From UBA2450 sp045132035 (lineage in GTDB: Bacteria; Bacillota_I; Bacilli_A; RFN20; CAG-826), in the NCBI GenBank assembly GCA_045132035.1, contig JBGURM010000067.1, forward strand, positions 1 to 28,141: 28,141 nt of DNA. Direction: 5' to 3'. The notes under the pieces are model-generated. The model did not search any database. It worked only from the letters and a program-made list of their open reading frames with translations, and was not told the origin of the DNA. The position numbers and the translations under genes were made by a program. This document shows, piece after piece, positions 1 to 6,678 of the stretch. Each line of letters starts with the position of its first letter. The first letter of the stretch is position 1.

Positions 1-190
1 CATCCTCCCCCACCTATAGAGGTATTCATCAATTTATAATTGTTGTGGGGGTCTTCTTTGACATTATGATAAAAAATAAGGATCTGGCGTTGGACTATCA
101 ATCGCTCAAGAAATTATCAACCTTCACAAAGGAAAAGTTAAAGTCGATAAATCTCATAGCACTTTAACATTTATCATCACATTTAATTAG
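1..190 (+). pseudogene. 3' remnant of a sensor histidine kinase (ATPase domain end), frame broken
   Basis: Positions 80-190 read GSGVGLSIAQEI followed by NLHKGKVKV and end at TAG. This is the G2 box and C-terminal beta strands of a histidine kinase HATPase_c domain. Upstream in the same frame there are stops, including a TAA directly before the GSGVG box at 77-79. Another frame just upstream gives pieces that would fit the preceding ATP-lid region. So the reading frame is interrupted at least once. It could be a true pseudogene, or indel errors if this is a contig edge. A perfect 7-bp C/G inverted repeat (CCCCCAC at 7-13, GTGGGGG at 45-51) lies in the damaged part, which is odd in such AT-rich DNA. 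The identity of the 3' end is fairly secure; the nature of the damage is not. Confidence 0.6.
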
Positions 191-210
191 GTCACAATCG
201 TGGCCTTTTT
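190..210 (+). terminator. Intrinsic terminator after the histidine kinase remnant
   Basis: The stem GGTCAC/GTGGCC (one G-T pair) has a 4-base loop and is followed by TTTTT. It begins at the stop codon of the kinase remnant. Confidence 0.7.
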
Positions 211-269
211 AAATATTTTTAAAATCTTATTTCATTACATAAGTTGCTGTTTTAAAATAAAACAACAAT

Positions 270-779
270 ATGATGAATAACGAAGAAAAAGAAAAATTAG
301 AAAGACTATATCAATCATTATCTAAAGATGAAAGAATCTTAAGATTAAAAGATATTCAAATGCATCGTGGAAGTAATTGCTATATCCACTCTTTAACTGT
401 GGCGAAAGTCGCTATTAATAGGGTGAAAAATAAAAAAGGATATAACTTTGAAAATATCATTTTAGGGGCTTTCTTACATGATTATTACCTCTATGATTGG
501 AGAGTGGACCATTCTAAAAAGAAAAAACATGGTCGCCGTCATCCAATAATTGCGGAAGCAAACGCAAGAAGAGATTTTAATATCTCTAGTGAGGTAAGTG
601 AAATTATTAAATGTCATATGTGGCCATTAACTCCTCACTTATTTCCAAAAAGTAAAGAAGCCAAACTCATCAATTATGTTGATGATGTCGTCGCTACTAG
701 AGAAGCTTTAACTAGTAGAAGATATAAAAAGAAACATTTAGAAAAAAAGTTAAGATTCATTGAAAAATTATTCGACTAG
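270..779 (+). CDS. HD-domain phosphohydrolase-like protein
   Basis: A 169-residue protein of the HD superfamily (metal-dependent phosphohydrolases). Visible residues are a conserved His in the IHSLTVAK segment, the HD doublet in GAFLHDYYLYDW, a further His-rich stretch (KKKHGRRHPIIAEANA), and a downstream HMWPL and VDDVVATREA, where such proteins carry the last metal-binding His and Asp. The substrate cannot be told from the sequence; small family members of this type in Bacillota are mostly uncharacterised. The ATG at 270 is followed at once by a second ATG (273), and no good Shine-Dalgarno is visible upstream, so the exact start is uncertain. It ends at TAG, directly upstream of the promoter of the next gene. 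Confidence 0.8.
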   Translation: MMNNEEKEKLERLYQSLSKDERILRLKDIQMHRGSNCYIHSLTVAKVAINRVKNKKGYNFENIILGAFLHDYYLYDWRVDHSKKKKHGRRHPIIAEANARRDFNISSEVSEIIKCHMWPLTPHLFPKSKEAKLINYVDDVVATREALTSRRYKKKHLEKKLRFIEKLFD

Positions 780-799
780 GATAAGTTGTGTTATATAAT
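771..799 (+). promoter_or_regulatory. Likely sigma-A promoter of the acidic-tailed membrane protein gene
   Basis: A TATAAT box at 794-799 lies 17 bp after TTCGAC (771-776), a weak -35. A start near 806 would place the AAGAAGGAT Shine-Dalgarno (809-817) in the leader. This argues for the ATG at 827 and against the GTG at 788, which lies upstream of the predicted transcription start. Confidence 0.5.
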
Positions 800-826
800 G
801 TGAAAAGAAAGAAGGATTCACATATT

Positions 827-1537
827 ATGAAAAGAATACATGAAATGATTCGACCATTTTTCACCATTATCATCGGTGCTCTTCTATTTTTAATTTATTT
901 AAATAGCTTAGCCGCTGTTGGAACAGCCTTAGCAATGGGAATAGTGGGATTCATTATTGCTATTATTTATATTGGTGCAGGAATTGTTGTCTTTGTTTTA
1001 GGAGATAAGCTCGGAAAAGCTCGTGGATATATTGATCTCACTACAGTTTGCTTATATCCATTATTTTATTTCGTTCAAGAAATCTTAATGGTCATCCAAT
1101 TAGCCACTAACCAACCAGAAATGTTTGGTCCAACCGGTTGGACAATTGCTATTATTTCGATGGTTGCTTCTATTTCTTTAGCGCTCGTCTTATTACTCAA
1201 TTGCTTTGCTGGAAGTCCAGCGCTTAGAAGAATTGCTCAATTATTTGGTTCACTCTTCGTCTTAACATTAGTTTTAGACCTTTGCTTTGATGTTACAGGT
1301 TTAGTGATTGGCTTAGGCAATATTTCATTAGTCTCATTGATTCTTTACGCTTCATTTGTTAGTTTGTTATTCGCGTATCTATCAAAAGAACCAGAAGTAA
1401 AAGAAGAACCAGCTCCAGAAGCTGAAGAACCAAAAGAAGATAATCAGCCGACTGAGGCTCAGGCTGAAGAGGACGCTCCAAAAGCTGATGAAGAATCAGT
1501 TGAAGAAGCTCCAAATGAAGAGCCAAAAGAAGAATAA
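827..1537 (+). CDS. Multi-pass membrane protein with acidic Glu/Pro-rich C-terminal tail
   Basis: A 236-residue integral membrane protein of unknown function. About six hydrophobic segments are visible, starting with RPFFTIIIGALLFLIYL and ending with SLVSLILYASFVSLLFAYL. They are followed by a cytoplasm- or surface-exposed tail of about 50 residues made almost only of Glu, Pro, Ala, Asp and Lys. The start at 827 is chosen because AAGAAGGAT sits 9 bases upstream; a GTG at 788 in frame overlaps the likely -10 box. A strong terminator follows, so it appears monocistronic. The tail resembles low-complexity acidic tails seen on many Bacillota and Mollicute membrane proteins and does not by itself indicate a function. 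Confidence 0.75.
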   Translation: MKRIHEMIRPFFTIIIGALLFLIYLNSLAAVGTALAMGIVGFIIAIIYIGAGIVVFVLGDKLGKARGYIDLTTVCLYPLFYFVQEILMVIQLATNQPEMFGPTGWTIAIISMVASISLALVLLLNCFAGSPALRRIAQLFGSLFVLTLVLDLCFDVTGLVIGLGNISLVSLILYASFVSLLFAYLSKEPEVKEEPAPEAEEPKEDNQPTEAQAEEDAPKADEESVEEAPNEEPKEE

Positions 1538-1554
1538 CAAATTAGTGTTATTAG

Positions 1555-1585
1555 AAAATCGCTGCAACTTAGTGGCGATTTTTTT
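1555..1585 (+). terminator. Intrinsic terminator
   Basis: The stem AAATCGCT/GGCGATTT (last pair T-G) has a 10-base loop and is followed by a run of T. It separates the membrane protein gene from the Fic gene. Confidence 0.8.
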
Positions 1586-1725
1586 GTTATAAATATAACT
1601 ATGTTATATAGAATTTTTTCTTTACCTACATTTAAATTCAATTCGGTATTTTTTGTAATTTTTTACTTAATTAGTTGCAAATGATATCAAAAGTGTTAGA
1701 GAATATTAATAGAGGTTTTTACATA

Positions 1726-2763
1726 ATGAAAATGTTCGATTTAAAAGGGACTGTTTTGGCGTTGAACAAACCAAGCATTGTTTCTTTGCTCAACTCGATT
1801 GAGCTCTACAAAGGCAAGACCTTACCTGTTAATGAGGTCAAAAAATTAGATGTTCTAAAAGCAATGGCACGTCGCAGTAGTGTTATTTACAGTAGCCAAA
1901 TTGGCAATGTATATATCGATGAAGACCGCGAAAGTGCTATTTTTGTTAGAAACAGCGTTCCACAAACAAAAGAAGAGTGGATGATTAAAGGCTATAGCAA
2001 CGCCTTAGATTTAATTGATGAAGTCTACAAATATCAAACATTAGATCGCAGCTTTGTTTCTACATTACATTATTATATTTATAAGGATTATAACCCAGAG
2101 TTTGGTGGCCGCTATAAAGATAGTATCAACTATATTCAAGAGTCGATGCCAGATGGTAGTTTTAACACAATCTTTGTTTCTGCTGCTCCTGAACAAGTTG
2201 TTATCTTATTAGATAACTTAATCTATCAATTCAACCAATTAGCGAGTGATGATGAAGTCAACAAGCTCATCTTAATCTCCGCTTTCATGCTTGATTTCAT
2301 GTGCATTCACCCATATAACCACGGTAATGGAAGAACAAGTAGATTATTACTCCATTTCTTACTTAAGAAATATGGTTATGATGTCGATGATTATTTCGCA
2401 ATCGCTTACTTAATGAAACAACATTTAGGCGAATATATCGATGCTTTCAAACTTTCAAGTGCTGGCTGGCATGATAATGAAAGTGATTATGAACCATTTG
2501 TTTCCTTCATTTTAAAGAGAATCTTAGAAGCATATCGTAAACTCGATTACATCTTAGAAGTTAATAAACTCGATGTGACAACCGAAGAAAAAGTTCTTAA
2601 AGTTGTTGTTGATAGTGCAACTCCAATTAGTAAGACTGTTGTCTTAAGAGTCTTATATGCGATTAGCAAAGTGACAGTTGAAAAAGCCTTAGCAAAACTA
2701 GTTGATGAAGGAAGAATTCAACTCATCACTAAAGGCAGATACTCTAAATATTTTAGAGTCTAA
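1726..2763 (+). CDS. Fic-domain protein (putative AMP transferase) with C-terminal winged helix
   Basis: A 345-residue Fic/DOC family protein. The catalytic motif is HPYNHGNGR at residues 195-203, matching HxFx(D/N)GNGR with Tyr at the third position. Upstream, RRSSVIYSSQIGN (S56-N61) aligns with the N-terminal inhibitory motif region of class II Fic proteins (S/T-x-x-x-E-G/N), but the glutamate appears to be missing. The last 70 residues (from VTTEEKVLKVVV) look like a winged-helix domain, a common Fic companion. Known Fic enzymes transfer AMP or phosphate to proteins, including translation factors; the target here is unknown. The ATG at 1726 has AGAGGT 9 bases upstream; TTG 1675 and ATG 1681 are in frame but lack a ribosome binding site. 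The next gene starts 20 bp later, so the two are probably co-transcribed. Confidence 0.88.
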   Translation: MKMFDLKGTVLALNKPSIVSLLNSIELYKGKTLPVNEVKKLDVLKAMARRSSVIYSSQIGNVYIDEDRESAIFVRNSVPQTKEEWMIKGYSNALDLIDEVYKYQTLDRSFVSTLHYYIYKDYNPEFGGRYKDSINYIQESMPDGSFNTIFVSAAPEQVVILLDNLIYQFNQLASDDEVNKLILISAFMLDFMCIHPYNHGNGRTSRLLLHFLLKKYGYDVDDYFAIAYLMKQHLGEYIDAFKLSSAGWHDNESDYEPFVSFILKRILEAYRKLDYILEVNKLDVTTEEKVLKVVVDSATPISKTVVLRVLYAISKVTVEKALAKLVDEGRIQLITKGRYSKYFRV

Positions 2764-2783
2764 TCTTGGAGGAAAAACAATTT

Positions 2784-4829
2784 ATGAATACAGAAAACAT
2801 TCGTAACGTCGTTATCTTAGGTCACCAAGGAAGTGGTAAAACTTCTTTAGTTGAATCTTTAGCGTTCGTCTCTAAACTCATCCCTCAAAAAGGTGAAGTT
2901 GAAAAGAAAAATACAATTTCTGACTATACACCTGATGAACAAAGAAGAGGAACTTCAATTCAAACATCAGTTATTCCTCTTAACTATAACGGATATAAAA
3001 TCAATGTCCTAGACATTCCTGGTAATGATGACTTCATTTCTGAAGCCATTGGAGTTAATGGAGTTGTTAAAGGTGCAGTCTTAGTAATTGACGCTTCCGT
3101 TGGTGTTCAAGTTGGAACAGTTAAACACTATAAGATGCTTAGAAGAAAAGGCGTTCCTACCTTCATCTTTGTTAACAAAATGGATAAAGAAGATGTCGAC
3201 TTTGAAGAAGTCTTAATGGAAATTAGAGACCAATTAGGCAAAGAAGTCGTTTCCTTCTGCTATCCTCTCGGACATGAAAAATCATTTGATGGTTTTGCTA
3301 ACGCAGTTGATTTAAAAGCTCATATCTATAACGGAAAAGAATGCGTTGAAGCTGAAATTTACCCAGATAAACGTGATAAGATCTTAGAATTACATAACAC
3401 AATCGTTGAAGAAGTTGCTAAAACTGATGATGCATTACTAGAAAAATTCTTTAACGGTGAAGATTTCACTAAAGAAGAAATTCGTTCTTCACTTCGTGTT
3501 GGTGTTCTCGCTGGAGAAATTACTCCTCTTATCGTTGGTAGTGCGACTAAAAATATTGGTGTTCAAACATTACTCAATATGTTTATCTCCTATTTACCAA
3601 AACCAAACGATTTAAAACCTCTTGAAGCTCATGATGATAATGGTGCAGAAAAAGTCGTTCCTACTGATGTTAACGCTCCATTCTCCGCTTATGTCTTTAA
3701 AACCATCGTTGATCCATACGCTGGAACAGTGAACTTAGCAAAAGTTTGTTCAGGTGTTCTCCATGTTGGTGATGAAGTCTACGTTAATGGTGGAACTCAA
3801 AGAGTTAGTATGCTTTATCAAATGACTGGTAAGAAACTCGATAGTGTTAACGAGGTTATCGCTGGTGATATCTGTGCACTTACTAGACTCGAAAAAGTTT
3901 CTTCTGGAGATACATTATCTTCTCCAAAATCAATTACTATCTTTAAAGCAAATAAATATCCAACCGCAGTTATTTTCAAAGCTATTATTTTAAATAATAA
4001 GAATGATGAAAGTAAGCTTGGACCAGCTTTAGCAAAGATGCAACTTGAAGATCCTGCTTTAGAAGTCAAACGTAATAATGAAACCAAACAATTATTATTA
4101 GGTGGTCTTTCTGAATCTCATATCGCTTATGCTTTAGAAAAACTCAAGACTTTATATAAAGTCGAATTAACAACTGAAAAGATGAAAGTTGTCTATCGTG
4201 AATCGATTAAAGGCACCGCTGAAGGAGATGGGAGATACGTCAAACAATCTGGTGGTAGCGGATTCTATGGTGTTGTTAAGATGAGATTTGAACCAGCAGA
4301 AGAAAATGTCTTCGCCGAAGAAGTCTTCGGTGGATCAGTTCCAAAGAACTACTTCCCTGCTGTTGAAAAAGGATTCTTTGAAGCCCTCAATAGTGGTTTA
4401 CTCGCTGGTTTCCCAGTTATCGGTGTTAAAGGTGTCTTAATTGATGGAAAATATCACCCAGTTGATAGTAACGAACAAGCCTTCAAGATGGCGGGTATTC
4501 TCGCATTTAAAGATGCATATCTTAAATGCCGTCCAATAATTCTTGAACCAATTATGAGAGTTAAGATCAATGTTGAATCTAAATACACTGGTAGTATTCT
4601 CTCTGATTTAAATACCAGAAGAGCGAGAATTCAAAACATTGAAGAAAAAGAACATGGTAGTCAAGAAATCGAGGCTCTTGTACCAGAAGCAGAAATTATT
4701 GACTATGTCACTCAATTAAAATCCATTACTCAAGCAAGTGGCTTCTTCAATAGAGAATTTGAAGCATATGAAGAGCTTCCAGAATATCTCAAAGATAAAG
4801 TCATCGCTGAGAATAAGATTACTCAATAA
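2784..4829 (+). CDS. EF-G-like translational GTPase (EF-G paralogue, not canonical FusA)
   Basis: A 681-residue protein with EF-G domain order: G domain, domain II (about 290-370), domain III, domain IV (YRESIKGTAEG then KQSGGSGFYGVVKMRF) and domain V. GTPase motifs are GHQGSGKTS (13-21), DIPGND (77-82) and NKMD (131-134). Canonical EF-G has DTPGH in G3; here Asn replaces the catalytic His. The opening NVVILGHQGSGKTSLVE and the TPDEQRRGTSIQ switch region match the 'EF-G-like protein' family known from Actinobacteria and some Bacillota rather than FusA. Its role is unclear; paralogues of this type are not assigned to normal translocation. The ATG at 2784 is preceded by GGAGG (2768-2772); an in-frame TTG at 2766 overlaps that site. 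It follows the Fic gene closely and ends at a strong terminator. Confidence 0.85.
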   Translation: MNTENIRNVVILGHQGSGKTSLVESLAFVSKLIPQKGEVEKKNTISDYTPDEQRRGTSIQTSVIPLNYNGYKINVLDIPGNDDFISEAIGVNGVVKGAVLVIDASVGVQVGTVKHYKMLRRKGVPTFIFVNKMDKEDVDFEEVLMEIRDQLGKEVVSFCYPLGHEKSFDGFANAVDLKAHIYNGKECVEAEIYPDKRDKILELHNTIVEEVAKTDDALLEKFFNGEDFTKEEIRSSLRVGVLAGEITPLIVGSATKNIGVQTLLNMFISYLPKPNDLKPLEAHDDNGAEKVVPTDVNAPFSAYVFKTIVDPYAGTVNLAKVCSGVLHVGDEVYVNGGTQRVSMLYQMTGKKLDSVNEVIAGDICALTRLEKVSSGDTLSSPKSITIFKANKYPTAVIFKAIILNNKNDESKLGPALAKMQLEDPALEVKRNNETKQLLLGGLSESHIAYALEKLKTLYKVELTTEKMKVVYRESIKGTAEGDGRYVKQSGGSGFYGVVKMRFEPAEENVFAEEVFGGSVPKNYFPAVEKGFFEALNSGLLAGFPVIGVKGVLIDGKYHPVDSNEQAFKMAGILAFKDAYLKCRPIILEPIMRVKINVESKYTGSILSDLNTRRARIQNIEEKEHGSQEIEALVPEAEIIDYVTQLKSITQASGFFNREFEAYEELPEYLKDKVIAENKITQ

Positions 4830-4850
4830 TTGATTAAACCAATCAAAAGA

Positions 4851-4880
4851 AGGGTTTCCAAATTGGAAGCCCTTTTTCTT
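4851..4880 (+). terminator. Intrinsic terminator of the Fic/EF-G-like unit
   Basis: The stem AGGGTTTCC/GGAAGCCCT (9 bp, one G-T pair) has a short AAATT loop and is followed by TTTTTC. Confidence 0.85.
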
Positions 4881-4957
4881 ATGTATTTAAAAATTTTTAT
4901 TAACAAAGTTAATAATCTAAATAATGAACTAGAAAAAAATTAAGAAAATTGATTTTT

Positions 4958-4987
4958 CCTCCTCTTATTAAAGTGAGGAGGCTTTTT
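4958..4987 (+). promoter_or_regulatory. Hairpin that buries the Shine-Dalgarno of the downstream small gene, or a terminator-like attenuator
   Basis: CCTCCTC (4958-4964) pairs perfectly with GAGGAGG (4975-4981) across a 10-base loop, followed by CTTTTTAT. GAGGAGG is itself the ideal ribosome binding site for the ATG at 4990, 8 bases away. The same bases therefore serve either as half of a hairpin (with a T-run, like an attenuator) or as the ribosome site. Confidence 0.6.
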
Positions 4988-4989
4988 AT

Positions 4990-5301
4990 ATGACAAGAAA
5001 AAACAAAAGCTTATTTACAATTAGGAAAAAGAAAAAGGAAAGGCATCCACAGATAATTGTTGGTGCTGATAGGACAACTTTTGACGCGATAGGATTAACG
5101 CATTCAAAAAGAGATAGAAGAACAAACAATATCGCACTAAAAATCAATCCCAATATGAATGATGACAGTCAAGCATACGCAAAAAGGAGAATCATTAGGG
5201 ATTTCAAATTCAGATTTAGCAAAGCTTTTAAGAATTATCGCTTATCTAATGAAGATATTGAAGAATTACAGCGTTTCTTAGAATCAAAAAAAAGAAAGTA
5301 A
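4990..5301 (+). CDS. Small highly basic protein of unknown function
   Basis: A 103-residue, very Lys/Arg-rich soluble protein. It starts with a strongly basic stretch (TRKNKSLFTIRKKKKERH), has a central HPQIIVGADRTTFDAIGLTHS segment and ends in a predicted charged helix (NEDIEELQRFLESKKRK). The charge suggests nucleic-acid or ribosome contact, but I recognise no family. The ATG has an excellent GAGGAGG ribosome site, held in a hairpin. It sits between the EF-G-like terminator and the tandem hairpin repeats, convergent with udk. No T-rich terminator follows on this strand. Small basic proteins of this kind occur on mobile elements and as housekeeping genes; nothing else mobile is visible nearby. 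Confidence 0.65.
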   Translation: MTRKNKSLFTIRKKKKERHPQIIVGADRTTFDAIGLTHSKRDRRTNNIALKINPNMNDDSQAYAKRRIIRDFKFRFSKAFKNYRLSNEDIEELQRFLESKKRK

Positions 5302-5303
5302 AA

Positions 5304-5355
5304 CAAAAAGGAAGTAGCGCTAGGCCAGCGCTTTTAACTCCGGCGTCCTACTTCC
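5304..5355 (-). repeat. Hairpin repeat copy A (structured element with T-tract on the minus strand)
   Basis: Read on the minus strand, GGAAGTAG (5355-5348) pairs with CTACTTCC (5317-5310) around a 30-base interior, and TTTTTG follows. The interior keeps CGC and GCG in the same places as copy B, giving a second helix after a GA bulge. A conserved TATATTGA lies just upstream on the minus strand. It could be a transcription terminator or a very short RNA gene. Confidence 0.7.
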
Positions 5356-5412
5356 TAAATTCAATATACCAACAATTTTGCTTAAATTAAAGAGATATTT
5401 ACTTGCAGTAAT

Positions 5413-5464
5413 CAAAAAGGAAGTAGCGCTATGCACGAGTCATTAGCTCACGCGTCCTACTTCC
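5413..5464 (-). repeat. Hairpin repeat copy B, probably also the udk terminator
   Basis: This has the same design as copy A with period 109 bp: GGAAGTAG/CTACTTCC, a 30-base interior with conserved ends but a different centre, and TTTTTGATT following on the minus strand. It lies 48 bp after the udk stop, so it can terminate udk transcription. TATATTGA again precedes it. Confidence 0.7.
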
Positions 5465-5511
5465 GAATATCAATATATCATAGTGTAGAAGAAAAAAGAA
5501 CAAGCATTCGC

Positions 5512-6129
5512 TTATTCCTTTTCAATCATATTTTGTAAGACAGAGACAAGGACATCAATTGAATGAGTGCTTCCTCCATCGTTATTAATAATTAAATCCG
5601 CGTAATATTGAGATGGGGCAATGATTTCTTCAAACATTGGTAAGACAGTAGTGAAGTATTGTTCAATAATACTTTCATATGTTCTTCCTCTTTCTTTCAT
5701 ATCTCTATCAATTCTTCTGACTAATCTTCTTTCTCTAGAAGCATTGATGAAGACTTTAAGATCTCCAATTGAACGAAGGTCTTTGTTCACTAAGGCCATA
5801 ATACCTTCGATGATGATTAATTCTTTTGGTTCAACAACTTCTGTTTGTTTACTTCTTGAATGAGTGACAAAATCATATATTGGTTTTTCAATCGTGTTTC
5901 CGTTTTTTAACGCACTTAATTGTTCATTCATTAATTTCCAATCAAACGCTTTTGGATGGTCGAAGTTGACTTTTGCTCTCTCTTCCATAGGAAGAACAGA
6001 AAAATCTTTGTAGTAATCATCTAGAGAGATTCTAGCAACCTTATCAGCGGGAATCTTTTCTAAAACTTTTCTTAATACGTATGTTTTACCACTCGCGGAA
6101 CCTCCGCCGATTAATATGACCTTGCTCAT
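5512..6129 (-). CDS. udk: Uridine kinase
   Basis: A 205-residue P-loop kinase that phosphorylates uridine and cytidine to UMP and CMP in the pyrimidine salvage pathway, in the cytosol. Motifs are GGGSASGKT (8-16, Walker A), LDDYYKD, the family signature NFDHPKAFD, KPIYDF for nucleoside binding, IIIEGI (Walker B-like) and the lid RLVRRIDRDMKERGRT. The length is that of typical Udk (about 205-215 residues). AGAGGA lies 7 bases before the ATG. It is transcribed alone, convergent to the small basic protein gene, and followed by hairpin repeats with T-tracts on its strand. No odd residues are seen. Confidence 0.95.
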   Translation of the reverse strand: MSKVILIGGGSASGKTYVLRKVLEKIPADKVARISLDDYYKDFSVLPMEERAKVNFDHPKAFDWKLMNEQLSALKNGNTIEKPIYDFVTHSRSKQTEVVEPKELIIIEGIMALVNKDLRSIGDLKVFINASRERRLVRRIDRDMKERGRTYESIIEQYFTTVLPMFEEIIAPSQYYADLIINNDGGSTHSIDVLVSVLQNMIEKE

Positions 6130-6204
6130 ATATTTGTCCTCTATCTTTTATGTAATAGTTTACATATTTATTTTCATATGTGAAATCTAATTCTTATCTT
6201 TTTG

Positions 6205-6291
6205 TTGTTTTTAATATTAAGTTTTGTTTTAATGATGATATCCGCAGAGATATCGAAGCGTTATGCTTAGATGGAGTTGTGCGGATTTTTT
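6205..6291 (+). ncRNA. Candidate small RNA or free-standing hairpin terminator
   Basis: ATCCGCA (6240-6246) pairs with TGCGGAT (6280-6286), followed by TTTTTT. The interior forms a second hairpin, ATC-g-AAGC/GCTT-a-GAT. Upstream, TTGTTT (6205-6210) and TTTAAT (6228-6233) are 17 bp apart and would start RNA near 6240, exactly at the stem. No gene reads into it from the left because udk points away. A transcript of about 50 bases ending at the T-run fits; an isolated terminator is the alternative. Confidence 0.4.
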
Positions 6292-6678
6292 ATATTCTTT
6301 TCTTGTTTTCCTTTTAAACCTTGCTTATTTGTCTAAGTGAATATAGAATGAAACCATATTGAGTTAGTTCTTTTTTAAAGAAAACTTTGCCGGTCACAAA
6401 GTTGTTCTTAAAAATAAGAACACTCAATAAAGATAAAGAAAGATAAATATAAAAGAATAACGATGCATATTATTCTATTAGAAAAACTTTCTTTATAAGT
6501 TAGTCACTTTGATATGACTTTGAAGTGGCTATACAACATTCGTTTTTATCTTTTGAATTAGTAATTAAGACAATATCGGAGTCTTAAAGAAAACTTAAAA
6601 GAAGAAAGACGAAATTGGTTCATAAACTCCCACGGTAAAGAGAACCGGGGATAAGAAAAAAGAAAGGATTTTTATTTT
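6292..6678 (+). other. Gene-free structured upstream region or leader of the large surface protein
   Basis: About 390 bp without a credible ORF. It holds several hairpins: AACTTTG/CAAAGTT (6383-6403), GTTCTTA/TAAGAAC (6404-6421, directly abutting), AGTCACTT/AAGTGGCT (6502-6530, one G-T) and GGTTC/GAACC (6617-6646). The last ends just before AAAGAAAGGA, the ribosome site of the ATG at 6679. I could not match it to a known riboswitch class. The promoter position is not clear. Confidence 0.4.

Noticed and set aside
3818..4087. Minus-strand ORF inside the EF-G-like gene
   Set aside because: It is a shadow of the coding frame, with no ribosome site and no sensible protein features. The same applies to minus-strand ORFs under the endonuclease, EAL, htpG and HAD genes.
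2784..4829. Calling the GTPase canonical FusA or a Tet(M)-type ribosomal protection protein
   Set aside because: The G1 to G3 motifs differ from FusA and Tet(M) (GHQGSGKT, DIPGND), and the gene is not in a str operon with rpsL/rpsG/tuf.
5304..5464. CRISPR-like repeat/spacer pattern
   Set aside because: There are only two copies, the conserved parts form a long-range stem around the variable centre, T-tracts follow on one strand, and no cas genes are near.
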